Assembly (NCBI RefSeq): GCF_025215075.1 | Contig: NZ_JAOBTH010000028.1 | Location: forward strand, 372,001 to 436,000 | Direction: 5' to 3' | Length of the DNA: 64,000 bases | Origin: Tenacibaculum haliotis | GTDB taxonomy: Bacteria; Bacteroidota; Bacteroidia; Flavobacteriales; Flavobacteriaceae | In this document: piece after piece, positions 42,473 to 51,770 of the stretch | Layout: each line of letters starts with the position of its first letter | Position numbering within the stretch: position 1 is the stretch's first letter | The notes under the pieces: model-generated | Seen by the model: only the letters and a program-made list of their open reading frames with translations | Databases searched by the model: none | What the model was told of the DNA's origin: nothing | Program-made: the position numbers and the translations under genes

Positions 42473-42503
42473 TTTGGCAGATTCAAAAAACATGATATAT
42501 TTG
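42473..42503 (+). promoter_or_regulatory. Promoter of tRNA-Thr
   Basis: TTTG (42473-42476), 19 bases, TATATTTG (42496-42503): a textbook Bacteroidetes promoter 21 bases before the tRNA. Confidence 0.82.
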
Positions 42504-42524
42504 CATCGCTTTTAAAGGCAACAG

Positions 42525-42598
42525 GCCGATGTAGCTCAGCTGGCTAGAGCAGCTGATTTGTAATCAGCAGGTCGGAGGTTCGAGTCCTCTCATCGGCT
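42525..42598 (+). tRNA. tRNA-Thr (anticodon TGT)
   Basis: 74 bases folding into a full cloverleaf. Acceptor GCCGATG pairs with CATCGGC (42591-42597) with discriminator T. The D arm is GCTCAGCTGGCTAGAGC, the anticodon stem GCTGA/TCAGC with loop TTTGTAA (anticodon TGT), and the T loop TTCGAGT. CCA is not encoded (TCA follows). Confidence 0.96.
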
Positions 42599-42609
42599 CA
42601 ATTAAAAAC

Positions 42610-42641
42610 AAAAAGCGCTAACTTAAGTTAGCGCTTTTTTT
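42610..42641. terminator. Terminator after tRNA-Thr
   Basis: A perfect palindrome: A run, GCGCTAACTTAAGTTAGCGC, T run. It lies 12 bases after the tRNA. Confidence 0.9.
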
Positions 42642-42656
42642 ATGCACATATTTCAC

Positions 42657-42664
42657 TAAATTTG
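42657..42664 (+). promoter_or_regulatory. -7 promoter element of the udk operon
   Basis: TAAATTTG fits TAnnTTTG and lies 28 bases before the ATG at 42693. Confidence 0.6.
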
Positions 42665-42692
42665 CTTTAACAATTCACTTTAATAAAACTCA

Positions 42693-43307
42693 ATGAAAAA
42701 TATATTTGTAATCGGTATTGCTGGCGGAACAGGAAGTGGAAAGACAACCGTAGTAAATCAAATAATCAATGAGCTACCACAAGATGAAGTATGTATTATA
42801 TCGCAAGACTCGTATTACAGTCAAACCGATAACCTTAGCTACGAAGAACGCACAAAAATAAATTTTGATCATCCCAGAGCCATCGACTTCGAATTACTCG
42901 TTCATCATTTAAGCGACTTAAAGAACGGTAAGATTATCGAACAACCTATTTACTCTTTTGTAGCACATAATAGAACGAAAGACACTATAAAAACACACCC
43001 CAGAAAAGTTATTATTGTTGAAGGAATTTTAATCTTTAATAGTAAAGAACTAAGAAATCTTTGTGACATAAAAGTTTTTGTACATGCTGATGCTGATGAA
43101 CGCTTAATAAGGCGTGTTCGTAGAGATATAAAAGAAAGAGGTAGAGATATCGATGAAGTTTTAAGCAGATATCAAAGCACCTTAAAACCAATGCATCAAC
43201 AATTTATCGAACCAACAAAAAACTATGCTGATATTATAATTCCTAACGACAGGCACAATACTGTTGCCATAGATATTGTTAGAACCGTAATTAGCGACCG
43301 CCTGTAA
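42693..43307 (+). CDS. udk: Uridine kinase
   Basis: 204 residues. Walker A GGTGSGKTTV, then SQDSYYSQTDNLSYEER, FDHPRAIDFELL, and IVEGILIFNSKELRNLCDIK are typical of Udk, with lid region RRVRRDIKERGRD. It phosphorylates uridine and cytidine to the monophosphates in pyrimidine salvage. It is first in an operon with the DivIC-like and methylmalonyl-CoA mutase genes (gaps of 1 base or overlaps). Confidence 0.94.
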   Translation: MKNIFVIGIAGGTGSGKTTVVNQIINELPQDEVCIISQDSYYSQTDNLSYEERTKINFDHPRAIDFELLVHHLSDLKNGKIIEQPIYSFVAHNRTKDTIKTHPRKVIIVEGILIFNSKELRNLCDIKVFVHADADERLIRRVRRDIKERGRDIDEVLSRYQSTLKPMHQQFIEPTKNYADIIIPNDRHNTVAIDIVRTVISDRL

Positions 43308-43308
43308 C

Positions 43309-43626
43309 ATGAATTTAAAATCAATAAAAAACAAGCCTTCTTTTAAAATAATAACAAACATTTATGTTATTATTTTAACCATATTCGTTGTTTGGATGCT
43401 TTTTTTTGATGAAAATTCTTATCTTACCCATAGAGAGTTCAACAAAGAAATTGAAGAACTAGAAATTTGGATAAATTATCACAAGAATAAAATTAATAAA
43501 GACAAAGAAACTATAAAAAAACTTCAAGATTCTCTTCAACTAGAACGCTATGCACGTGAAAAATACTTGATGAAGAAAGAAAATGAAGATATTTATATTA
43601 TCGAATTTGACACCATACAAAAATAA
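43309..43626 (+). CDS. FtsB/DivIC-family septum formation protein
   Basis: 105 residues. Short cytoplasmic N-terminus, one membrane helix (ITNIYVIILTIFVVWMLFF, about 16-34), then a coiled coil (about 45-85, EIEELEIWINYHKNKI and KETIKKLQDSLQLE). A short C-terminal segment with ERYAREKYLMKKENEDIYII is the FtsB/DivIC signature. It acts in the divisome as part of the FtsQLB-type complex. The stop overlaps the next start codon by one base. Confidence 0.88.
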   Translation: MNLKSIKNKPSFKIITNIYVIILTIFVVWMLFFDENSYLTHREFNKEIEELEIWINYHKNKINKDKETIKKLQDSLQLERYAREKYLMKKENEDIYIIEFDTIQK

Positions 43627-44975
43627 TGAGTACTTATTTATTTAATGACTTCAAGGAAATCAGTGCTGCCGAATGGAAACAAAAAATACAGGTAGACCTT
43701 AAAGGTGCTGATTATAACGACACGCTTCTTTGGAAAACTGACGAAGGCATTACAGTGAAACCTTTTTACACAAAAGAAGATCAAACAAAAACAACAATAG
43801 CAACTCCTAAAAAGGGATTCAATATTTGTCAGTCTATTTATGTTGAAGACGAGAAAAAAGCAAATTATTTTGCAATCGATTCTTTAAAAAGAGGCGCAAA
43901 ATCTATAGAGTTTAAAGCAAAAACTAAATTTGATTACAAAACATTACTTCAAGATTTAGATCTTAAAAACACCGTTCTTTATTTTAAAGTAAAGTTTTTA
44001 GACGCTAAATTCATTATTGAATTATCAAATTATATAGCTTCAGATAATTGTTATTTTAATATTGATATTATTGGCAATTTAGCAAGTACCGGTAACTGGT
44101 TTACGAACTTAAATAATGATCACAAAGAATTCGAAAAAATCATAAATAATGTTCCGAATGCTATTTGTATTAATGCTACTACCTATCAAAATGCTGGAGC
44201 AAATAATACACAACAACTTGCCTACGCACTTGCGCACGCAAATGAATATTTAAATCACTTCGGAAGTAAAATAGCAAATAACATACATTTTAATTTTTCT
44301 GTAGGCAGTAACTATTTCTTTGAAATAGCAAAACTAAGAGCTTTTAGAATTTTATGGGCATCACTTTTAAAAGAGTACGCTATTAAAAACAATACAACGC
44401 ATTTATTTACACAACCTAGCTTACGCAACAAAACATTGTATGATTATAATGTAAACATGCTTCGTACTACATCAGAATGTATGAGTGCTATTTTAGGTGG
44501 AGCTGACACGGTTTGTAATATTTCTTACGATGATATTTTTCATCATTCGAATGAATTTGGTGAGCGCATTTCTAGAAATCAGTTATTGATTTTACAACAA
44601 GAAAGCGAACTTTCAGATGCTCAGAATTTTGCAGACGGTGCTTATTATATTGAAGCTATCACACAACAATTGGCGCATAATTCTTTAGAAGTATTTAAAA
44701 CTATCGAAAAAGGTGGTGGTTTTCTAAAGCAACTTAAAGAAGGAATCATACAGCGAAAAATTAAAGATGCTGCTGAGAAAGAACAAACAAAGTTCGATAC
44801 TGGTAAATTAGTTTTATTGGGAACTAATAAAATTCAGAACGACAACGATAAAATGAAGAATGATTTGGAGCTTTTTCCGTTTATGAAAATCAGAAACGAA
44901 AAGACACTCATCCAGCCGATTATTCAAAAACGATTAGCTGAAAAGCTAGAACAAGAACGTTTACAAGATGAGTAG
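43626..44975 (+). CDS. mutA: Methylmalonyl-CoA mutase small subunit
   Basis: 449 residues. A mutase-like TIM barrel related to the large subunit but lacking the cobalamin domain, as in the short flavobacterial MutA. Shared blocks include [20 protein letters not shown] and [20 protein letters not shown]. It lacks the large subunit's intact active site and is thought to be structural. The end overlaps the mutB start by eight bases. Confidence 0.9.
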   Translation: MSTYLFNDFKEISAAEWKQKIQVDLKGADYNDTLLWKTDEGITVKPFYTKEDQTKTTIATPKKGFNICQSIYVEDEKKANYFAIDSLKRGAKSIEFKAKTKFDYKTLLQDLDLKNTVLYFKVKFLDAKFIIELSNYIASDNCYFNIDIIGNLASTGNWFTNLNNDHKEFEKIINNVPNAICINATTYQNAGANNTQQLAYALAHANEYLNHFGSKIANNIHFNFSVGSNYFFEIAKLRAFRILWASLLKEYAIKNNTTHLFTQPSLRNKTLYDYNVNMLRTTSECMSAILGGADTVCNISYDDIFHHSNEFGERISRNQLLILQQESELSDAQNFADGAYYIEAITQQLAHNSLEVFKTIEKGGGFLKQLKEGIIQRKIKDAAEKEQTKFDTGKLVLLGTNKIQNDNDKMKNDLELFPFMKIRNEKTLIQPIIQKRLAEKLEQERLQDE

Positions 44976-47031
44976 AAAAAACGTATCAAACATACAATTA
45001 GACCAAAGTCAAAAATCACAAGTTGAAAGCAAACAACATGAAGATTTCGTTGCTGGTATTGCTCCGAATTTACGCGGCCCTTACTCCACAATGTATGTTC
45101 GAAGACCTTGGACTATTCGTCAATACGCCGGATTTTCAACTGCTGAAGAAAGTAATGCTTTTTACAGAAGAAACTTAGCAGCCGGGCAAAAAGGACTTTC
45201 TGTTGCTTTTGATTTAGCAACACACCGTGGTTACGATTCAGATCATGAACGCGTACAGGGTGATGTAGGTAAAGCAGGTGTAGCAATCGATTCGGTTGAA
45301 GACATGAAAATCTTATTCGACCAAATACCGTTAGATAAAATGTCGGTTTCAATGACTATGAACGGAGCCGTTTTACCAATTCTTGCCTTTTATATTGTTG
45401 CTGCCGAAGAACAAGGTGTTGCGCCGGAGTTGTTATCAGGAACCATTCAAAACGATATTTTAAAAGAATTTATGGTGCGTAATACGTACATTTACCCACC
45501 TACTCCATCAATGAAAATCATTGCTGATATTTTTAAATATACTTCGGATTTTATGCCGAAATATAACTCAATTTCTATTTCTGGTTACCACATGCAAGAA
45601 GCAGGTGCAACTGCCGAAATTGAACTAGCATACACTTTGGCTGATGGATTAGATTACATTAAAAAAGGATTAGAATCAGGAATGGACATTGATACATTTG
45701 CGCCGAGATTATCTTTTTTCTGGGCAATAGGAATGAATCATTTTGTAGAAATTGCCAAAATGCGAGCAGCCAGAATGTTGTGGGCTAAAATCGTAAAACA
45801 ATTCAATCCTAAAAATCCAAAATCTTTAGCTTTACGAACACACTGTCAAACAAGCGGATGGTCTTTAACAGAGCAAGATCCTTTTAACAATGTAGCTCGA
45901 ACAACTATTGAAGCCATGGCTGCTGCTTTTGGAGGCACACAAAGCTTACACACAAACGCCTTAGATGAAGCAATTGCTTTACCTACAGATTTTTCTGCAC
46001 GAATTGCACGTAACACACAAATATATTTACAAGAAGAAACCCATATTACAAAAACTGTTGACCCTTGGGCAGGAAGCTATCACGTAGAACAACTAACTGA
46101 AGATATTACCAACAAAGCTTGGGAATTAATTATAGAAGTTGAGGAATTAGGCGGAATGACAAAAGCCATTGAAAAAGGAATTCCGAAAATGCGAATTGAA
46201 GAAGCTGCTGCTAAAAAACAAGCAAAGATAGATAGCGGACAGGATGTAATTGTAGGTGTAAATAAATACCAACTGAAACAAGAAGATCCTTTACATATTT
46301 TAGAAGTTGATAATGAAGCAGTACGTTTGTCGCAAATTGAAAGACTTAATGACATCAAATCAAAAAGAAATAACGTTGCCGTTCAGCAATCTTTAAACCA
46401 TTTAACTGAATGTGCCAAATCCAATAAAGGAAACTTATTAGACTTAGCGGTAAAAGCTGCTAAAAACAGAGCTACTTTAGGTGAGATTTCTGACGCTTTA
46501 GAAAGTGTTTTTGGGCGTCATAAAGCAGTTCATAAAACAATTTCGGGCGTGTATAGTAAAGAAATAAAAGACGATCAGTTATTTAAAAAAGCAATTGAAT
46601 TTGCTGATAAATTTTCGGAACTAGAAGGACGAAGACCAAGAATAATGATTGCCAAACTAGGCCAAGATGGTCATGATCGTGGCGCAAAAGTAGTTGCCAC
46701 CGGTTATGCCGATTTAGGTTTTGATGTAGATATTGGCCCTTTATTTCAAACTCCGCAAGAAGCAACCAAGCAAGCTATTGAAAACGATGTTCATATTTTA
46801 GGAATTTCATCATTAGCGGCAGGTCATAAAACATTAGTTCCTCAAGTAATTGCTGAGTTAAAAAAATATGGACGTGAAGATATTATGGTAATTGTTGGCG
46901 GAGTAATCCCTGCACAAGATTATCAATACTTATTTGACGCAGGCGCTGTAGGTGTTTTTGGTCCTGGAACCAAAATTGCACAAGCTGCTATTGACATGTT
47001 AACTATTTTAATTGATAGTATAGAAGAATAA
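44968..47031 (+). CDS. mutB: Methylmalonyl-CoA mutase large (catalytic) subunit
   Basis: 687 residues. The N-terminal substrate barrel has [20 protein letters not shown], then [20 protein letters not shown] and the [17 protein letters not shown] block. The C-terminal B12-binding domain (about 555-687) carries the cobalt-coordinating motif DGHDRG (around 566-571) and GGVIPAQDY. It interconverts methylmalonyl-CoA and succinyl-CoA with adenosylcobalamin, used in propionate and odd-chain or branched amino-acid metabolism. The heterodimer partner is encoded just upstream. No epimerase or B12 synthesis gene is in the window. Confidence 0.95.
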   Translation: MSRKNVSNIQLDQSQKSQVESKQHEDFVAGIAPNLRGPYSTMYVRRPWTIRQYAGFSTAEESNAFYRRNLAAGQKGLSVAFDLATHRGYDSDHERVQGDVGKAGVAIDSVEDMKILFDQIPLDKMSVSMTMNGAVLPILAFYIVAAEEQGVAPELLSGTIQNDILKEFMVRNTYIYPPTPSMKIIADIFKYTSDFMPKYNSISISGYHMQEAGATAEIELAYTLADGLDYIKKGLESGMDIDTFAPRLSFFWAIGMNHFVEIAKMRAARMLWAKIVKQFNPKNPKSLALRTHCQTSGWSLTEQDPFNNVARTTIEAMAAAFGGTQSLHTNALDEAIALPTDFSARIARNTQIYLQEETHITKTVDPWAGSYHVEQLTEDITNKAWELIIEVEELGGMTKAIEKGIPKMRIEEAAAKKQAKIDSGQDVIVGVNKYQLKQEDPLHILEVDNEAVRLSQIERLNDIKSKRNNVAVQQSLNHLTECAKSNKGNLLDLAVKAAKNRATLGEISDALESVFGRHKAVHKTISGVYSKEIKDDQLFKKAIEFADKFSELEGRRPRIMIAKLGQDGHDRGAKVVATGYADLGFDVDIGPLFQTPQEATKQAIENDVHILGISSLAAGHKTLVPQVIAELKKYGREDIMVIVGGVIPAQDYQYLFDAGAVGVFGPGTKIAQAAIDMLTILIDSIEE

Positions 47032-47035
47032 AACT

Positions 47036-47914
47036 ATGAAAATAAAATTCATCGATAGAAAATCTGGCAATTTAATCACCGAAACTCCGCCTGGTGAAGT
47101 TTTCTTAAAACTACTTTACAATAATCCGTTCGGGAAAATGGCTGTTTTACCCGTTGCCAAGCGCAAGTTTTTATCTGCTTGGTACGGTAAAAAGATGAAC
47201 AAACCTTCTTCTGTAAAAAAAATTAAAGGTTTTGTTAAACAACTAGACATCAATATTGATGAAGCTGAAAAAACAGTTTCAGAATTCACTTCGTTTAACG
47301 ATTTCTTTTATAGAACACTAAAACCAAGCGCTCGCCCTATTGAAAACGGATTTGTTTCACCTGGTGACGGAAAAATGTTAGCCTTCGAAAACATTGCAGA
47401 CATTCATGATTTTTTTATAAAAGGACGAAAATTCACCTTAAAAGAATTTTTAGGAAATGATAAATTAGCGGAAAAGCACAAAAACTCATCACTAATTATT
47501 TTACGGTTAGCACCAAACGATTATCATCGTTATCATTTTCCATATAGCGGAACTCCTTCAGAAATGATAAAAATAAAAGGAGATTATTTTTCAGTTTCAC
47601 CGTACGCCTTAGCATCAAATTTTACCAAAGTTTTTTGCGAAAACAAACGTGAGTACTGCATTTTATCATCCGAAGAAAAAGGAGAAATCATCGTAGCTCC
47701 TGTTGGTGCAACAATGGTAGGTACCATTATTGAAACCTACAACGCTAATCAATCCGTAAAAAAAGGAGATGAAATGGGTTATTTTTCTTTTGGAGGATCT
47801 ACAATTGTACTACTTGTTGATAAAGATAAATTAACAATTGATGCTGACATTATAAAAAACACTAAAAACCGTATTGAAACCTTTGTTAAAATGGGTGAAA
47901 AAATAGGATTATAA
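47036..47914 (+). CDS. psd: Phosphatidylserine decarboxylase proenzyme
   Basis: 292 residues. The region DFFYRTLKPSARPIENGFVS, then SPGDGKMLAFENI, and HRYHFPYSG follow the Psd pattern. The self-cleavage site is FGGSTIVLL (Ser around 254), a GGST form in place of the E. coli LGST; cleavage makes the pyruvoyl group. It converts phosphatidylserine to phosphatidylethanolamine at the inner membrane. The start is four bases after the mutB stop. Confidence 0.92.
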   Translation: MKIKFIDRKSGNLITETPPGEVFLKLLYNNPFGKMAVLPVAKRKFLSAWYGKKMNKPSSVKKIKGFVKQLDINIDEAEKTVSEFTSFNDFFYRTLKPSARPIENGFVSPGDGKMLAFENIADIHDFFIKGRKFTLKEFLGNDKLAEKHKNSSLIILRLAPNDYHRYHFPYSGTPSEMIKIKGDYFSVSPYALASNFTKVFCENKREYCILSSEEKGEIIVAPVGATMVGTIIETYNANQSVKKGDEMGYFSFGGSTIVLLVDKDKLTIDADIIKNTKNRIETFVKMGEKIGL

Positions 47915-47984
47915 ATCATTCAATTTTAACGTTTACTTTCTTTAAAAATCGCTTAAATCACAGAATTATTAGCGCATTAATCCG

Positions 47985-47992
47985 TAAATTTG
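47985..47992 (+). promoter_or_regulatory. -7 promoter element of the ccsBA gene
   Basis: TAAATTTG fits TAnnTTTG and lies 28 bases before the start at 48021, in the 106-base gap after psd. Confidence 0.6.
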
Positions 47993-48020
47993 CGAAGTTT
48001 TACACTTAGCTGATTTACAG

Positions 48021-51000
48021 ATGAAAAAAATATTAGATATTCTTTACTCTACCCGTTTAACTGCAGTACTATTTTTCGTATTTGCCATCGCTATGGGAGT
48101 AGCCACTTTTATAGAAAATGATTTTGGAACACAAACCTCTAAAGCGCTAGTTTATAACACTTGGTGGTTTGAATTGATTATGGGATTTTTTGTAATCAAT
48201 TTTTTTGGAAACATTTTCAGATACCGTTTATACAGAAAAGAAAAGTGGGGGGTTTTACTTTTCCACGCTTCTTTTTTATTGATTTTAATTGGTGCGGGGG
48301 TTACTCGTTACATAAGCCATGAAGGAATTATGATTATTGATGAAGGAGAAACGACAAACACTTTTTTTTCTGACATCAATTACTTAAATGTTGTTGTTGA
48401 TAATAACGAGTTTCAAAAAGAAACCAACAACAAACTACTTCTTTCTGCTTGGGGAAGTAATTCTGCTAAATTTACAGAAATTTTTCAACCTAAAAAAGAT
48501 GGAAAGCAACACGAAATAACATTTAACTTGGTTGATTATATTCCGTGGTCTGAAAAGAAACTTGTTTTAGATGAAAACGGTGTTGAACATTTATTTTTAG
48601 TAGAAAGTTCTAGCGGAAGCAGACACGAACATTATATAAAAAGAGGAACCACTCAAAATATTCATAACATACTTGTTAGTTTCGATGTGCCTGAAAACAA
48701 TGCTTCTGTTAATTTTTATTACGAAGGAGATAATTTAAAAATGGTCTCTAAAAATAATGGTGATTGGCTTAGAATGGCTGATCAAAAAAAAGGTCAGATT
48801 GTTAAAGATAGCGCACAACACTTTCAGTTCTTAACACTACATACCATAAAAGGATTGCAGTTTGTAATTCCGAAATCTCCTGAAAAAGGGATTATGAAAA
48901 CGCTTGCTGGAGAAAAAGACAATAAAAAATATGATACTGTTATTTTTGACATCACTGCAAACGATGAAACCGAAAGAGTAGAATTTTATGGAGGTCAATT
49001 TAATGTTGACAATGTTGAAGAATTTAGCCTTGGCGATTTAAACTTTAGGGCTTGGTATGGTGCTAAAAAACGATACACGCCTTTTAAAGTGAAGTTAAAT
49101 GACTTTCAATTAGAAAAATATCCTGGTTCAGAAAGTGCTGCTGCCTACGCAAGTGAAATTACGGTTATAGCTGAAGAAGAAACTTTTGATTTTAGAATTT
49201 TTATGAATAATATTTTAGATTACAAAGGGTATAAATTATTTCAATCTAGTTATAAAATTGATGGTGAACATGAACAAACACATTTATCTGTAAATCATGA
49301 TTTCGTTGGTACTTGGATTACCTACATTGGATATTTCTTATTATTTTTCGGGTTAATCTGTATACTATTTATTAAAAACACACGCTTTGACGACTTAAAA
49401 AAATCATTAGAAAAAGTAAAAGTTAAAAAAGCAGGCTTATCTGTAATTCTATTATTGTTTTCACTTGGTGCTTTTAGTCAACATAATGCGCCACACAAAC
49501 CAAAACAACTTTCAGAAGTACAAATAGACTCTATTTTAACGAGTAACAAAGCGAGCCTTGAACATACCACCAAATTCAGCTCATTAGTAATACAAGATGT
49601 TGGTGGTAGAATGAAGCCAGCCCACACTTTAGCTTCTGAACTGGTTAGAAAAGTAGCACATACCAATAACTTTAAAGGAATGAACCCGACACAAGTGTTG
49701 CTTTCTATTACTGAAATGCCGATGCTTTGGCTGAATGTTCCTTTTGTTTATTTAGAAAAAGGAAATACACAAATAAGAGAACTTTTGGGTGTAGCTAAAG
49801 ATGCTAAATATGCTAGATTTATTGACTTTTACGACACTAAAGGAACTTCTAAAATAGGAAAATTAGTTACTGAGGCGCAAAAGAAAAATGTAAAAAACAA
49901 GTTTGAAACTGACCTTGTTAAAGTAGAACAAAGAGTTTGGTTATTATCACAAACTTTAGGTGGCGGTATGTTACGTATTTACCCAATACCGAATGATGAC
50001 AATAATAAATGGGTGTCGCAACCAGAAACTTTAAATGCTGGTTTTAAAGGAACCGACTCGGTTTTTGTTCGTCAATCACTACCTGTTTACATGCAACTTT
50101 TACAAGTTTCAAGAAAATCGGGAGACTATACCGAAACAAATAAAGTTTTAGGTGGAATTAAAAAATTTCAGCAAAAATTCGGAAAAGAAGTATATCCATC
50201 AGAAGATAAAATTGAATTAGAGATTGCCTATAATCAATTCGATGTTTTTAATCGTTTGATTAAGTACTTCGGATTATCTAGTGTGCTTTTAATTATCTTT
50301 TTGATTACTCAAATTTTTTCAACTAAAAAATGGATAAATTCTGTAGTTAAAGTATTAATCGCTGTTATTATTGCTTTCTTTATTTTACATACTTTAGGAT
50401 TGCTTTCTAGATGGTACATTAGCGGAAATGCTCCTTGGAGTAATGCATACGAGTCTATCGTATTTGTTGCTTGGGCAACCATGTTATTTGGATTGATACT
50501 TGGAAGAAAATCAACCTTAACAATTGCTGCGGCTACTTTTATAACTGCTATTACTTTGTTTTTTGCAAGTCAGAATTGGTTAGATCCAGAGATTGCAAAT
50601 CTTCAACCTGTATTAAACTCTTGGTGGTTAAAAGTACATGTATCAATTATTGTAGCTAGTTACGGACCTTTTTCTTTAGGTATGATTTTAGGAATATTTA
50701 GTTTATTCTTAATGATTTTTACCAATGCAAAAAATAAGAAGAAAATAGATCTTCATATAAAAGAATTAACAATCATCAACGAAATGTCTATAACTGTTGG
50801 ATTGGTGATGTTAACCATTGGTACTTTTTTAGGTGGAATGTGGGCGAACGAAAGCTGGGGACGTTATTGGGGATGGGATCCAAAAGAAACTTGGGCGTTG
50901 ATCTCAATCATGGTATATGCGTTTGTTTTACACATGCGTTTAATTCCTGGATTAAGAGGTAGATATACTTTTAATTTATGGACGGTTATCGCTTTTGCAT

Positions 51001-51167
51001 CAATAATGATGACTTACTTTGGTGTGAATTTCTATTTATCAGGTTTACATTCATATGCCAGTGGTGACAAGGTAATTACACCTACCTCAGTTTATTACTC
51101 TATTACTTTTGTTTTTATCCTTGGTTTATTCGCTTGGCTTAAATATAAAAAGTTTTATAAAAAATAA
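48021..51167 (+). CDS. ccsBA: Cytochrome c maturation protein, fused CcsB(ResB)-CcsA
   Basis: 1048 residues. The N-terminal ResB/CcsB part has membrane helices (RLTAVLFFVFAIAMGVATFI, then WFELIMGFFVINFFG and WGVLLFHASFLLILIGAGV) and a large periplasmic domain. The C-terminal CcsA part (about 755-1048) carries the haem-handling WWD motif WGWDPKETWALI (about 950) and conserved His in VLHMRLIPG. It moves haem across the membrane and attaches it to apocytochromes c (system II). The fused form is usual in Bacteroidetes. Confidence 0.93.
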   Translation: MKKILDILYSTRLTAVLFFVFAIAMGVATFIENDFGTQTSKALVYNTWWFELIMGFFVINFFGNIFRYRLYRKEKWGVLLFHASFLLILIGAGVTRYISHEGIMIIDEGETTNTFFSDINYLNVVVDNNEFQKETNNKLLLSAWGSNSAKFTEIFQPKKDGKQHEITFNLVDYIPWSEKKLVLDENGVEHLFLVESSSGSRHEHYIKRGTTQNIHNILVSFDVPENNASVNFYYEGDNLKMVSKNNGDWLRMADQKKGQIVKDSAQHFQFLTLHTIKGLQFVIPKSPEKGIMKTLAGEKDNKKYDTVIFDITANDETERVEFYGGQFNVDNVEEFSLGDLNFRAWYGAKKRYTPFKVKLNDFQLEKYPGSESAAAYASEITVIAEEETFDFRIFMNNILDYKGYKLFQSSYKIDGEHEQTHLSVNHDFVGTWITYIGYFLLFFGLICILFIKNTRFDDLKKSLEKVKVKKAGLSVILLLFSLGAFSQHNAPHKPKQLSEVQIDSILTSNKASLEHTTKFSSLVIQDVGGRMKPAHTLASELVRKVAHTNNFKGMNPTQVLLSITEMPMLWLNVPFVYLEKGNTQIRELLGVAKDAKYARFIDFYDTKGTSKIGKLVTEAQKKNVKNKFETDLVKVEQRVWLLSQTLGGGMLRIYPIPNDDNNKWVSQPETLNAGFKGTDSVFVRQSLPVYMQLLQVSRKSGDYTETNKVLGGIKKFQQKFGKEVYPSEDKIELEIAYNQFDVFNRLIKYFGLSSVLLIIFLITQIFSTKKWINSVVKVLIAVIIAFFILHTLGLLSRWYISGNAPWSNAYESIVFVAWATMLFGLILGRKSTLTIAAATFITAITLFFASQNWLDPEIANLQPVLNSWWLKVHVSIIVASYGPFSLGMILGIFSLFLMIFTNAKNKKKIDLHIKELTIINEMSITVGLVMLTIGTFLGGMWANESWGRYWGWDPKETWALISIMVYAFVLHMRLIPGLRGRYTFNLWTVIAFASIMMTYFGVNFYLSGLHSYASGDKVITPTSVYYSITFVFILGLFAWLKYKKFYKK

Positions 51168-51224
51168 ACACCTTATTATTTTAACATAAAAAATGTACTT
51201 TTACACGTTTATAAAAAGAAAAAC

Positions 51225-51740
51225 ATGTTCAATAAAAATATAAAATTAGGATTTGCAGGATTGATAACTTTATGGGCTATTTACGAGTTTGCTCAAGTTC
51301 ATATAATGAATGGAATTTCGATACTTTTACTAGCAGGTATTTTCGTTTTCTTTTATTTTAAAAACGAATTTATACTACTTGCCTTCATGCAACTACGTAA
51401 ACAGAATTTTGACGGCGCTAAAAAATGGTTAGATTACATTAAAAACCCATCTACCGCGTTAATTCAAAAACAAGAAGGTTACTATAATTATTTACATGGG
51501 ATTATGTTAAGTCAAACCAACATAACACAAGCAGAAAAATTTTTAAAAAAGGCTGTTAAGTTAGGTTTAGGTATGGATCATGATTTAGCAATGGCAAAAT
51601 TACAATTAGCAGGAATAGCAATGACGAAACGCAGAAAGCGTGAAGCTACTAATTTAATGACAGAGGCTAAAAAATTAGATAAGCACGGCATGTTAAAAGA
51701 ACAAATGCAAATGATGAAACAACAAATGAAAAAAATATAA
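51225..51740 (+). CDS. Membrane protein with TPR-like repeats
   Basis: 171 residues. Two N-terminal membrane helices (LGFAGLITLWAIYEFAQVHI and GISILLLAGIFVFFYFKN), then a helical repeat region (about 60-140, with QLRKQNFDGAKKWLDYI and QAEKFLKKAVKLGLGMDHDL) that looks TPR-like. A Met/Gln/Lys-rich tail (KEQMQMMKQQMKKI) closes the protein. Relatives in Flavobacteriia are sometimes labelled DUF2892. The role is unknown. Confidence 0.65.
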   Translation: MFNKNIKLGFAGLITLWAIYEFAQVHIMNGISILLLAGIFVFFYFKNEFILLAFMQLRKQNFDGAKKWLDYIKNPSTALIQKQEGYYNYLHGIMLSQTNITQAEKFLKKAVKLGLGMDHDLAMAKLQLAGIAMTKRRKREATNLMTEAKKLDKHGMLKEQMQMMKQQMKKI

Positions 51741-51770
51741 TTTTTATTTCGTACTATAAATAAACAATTA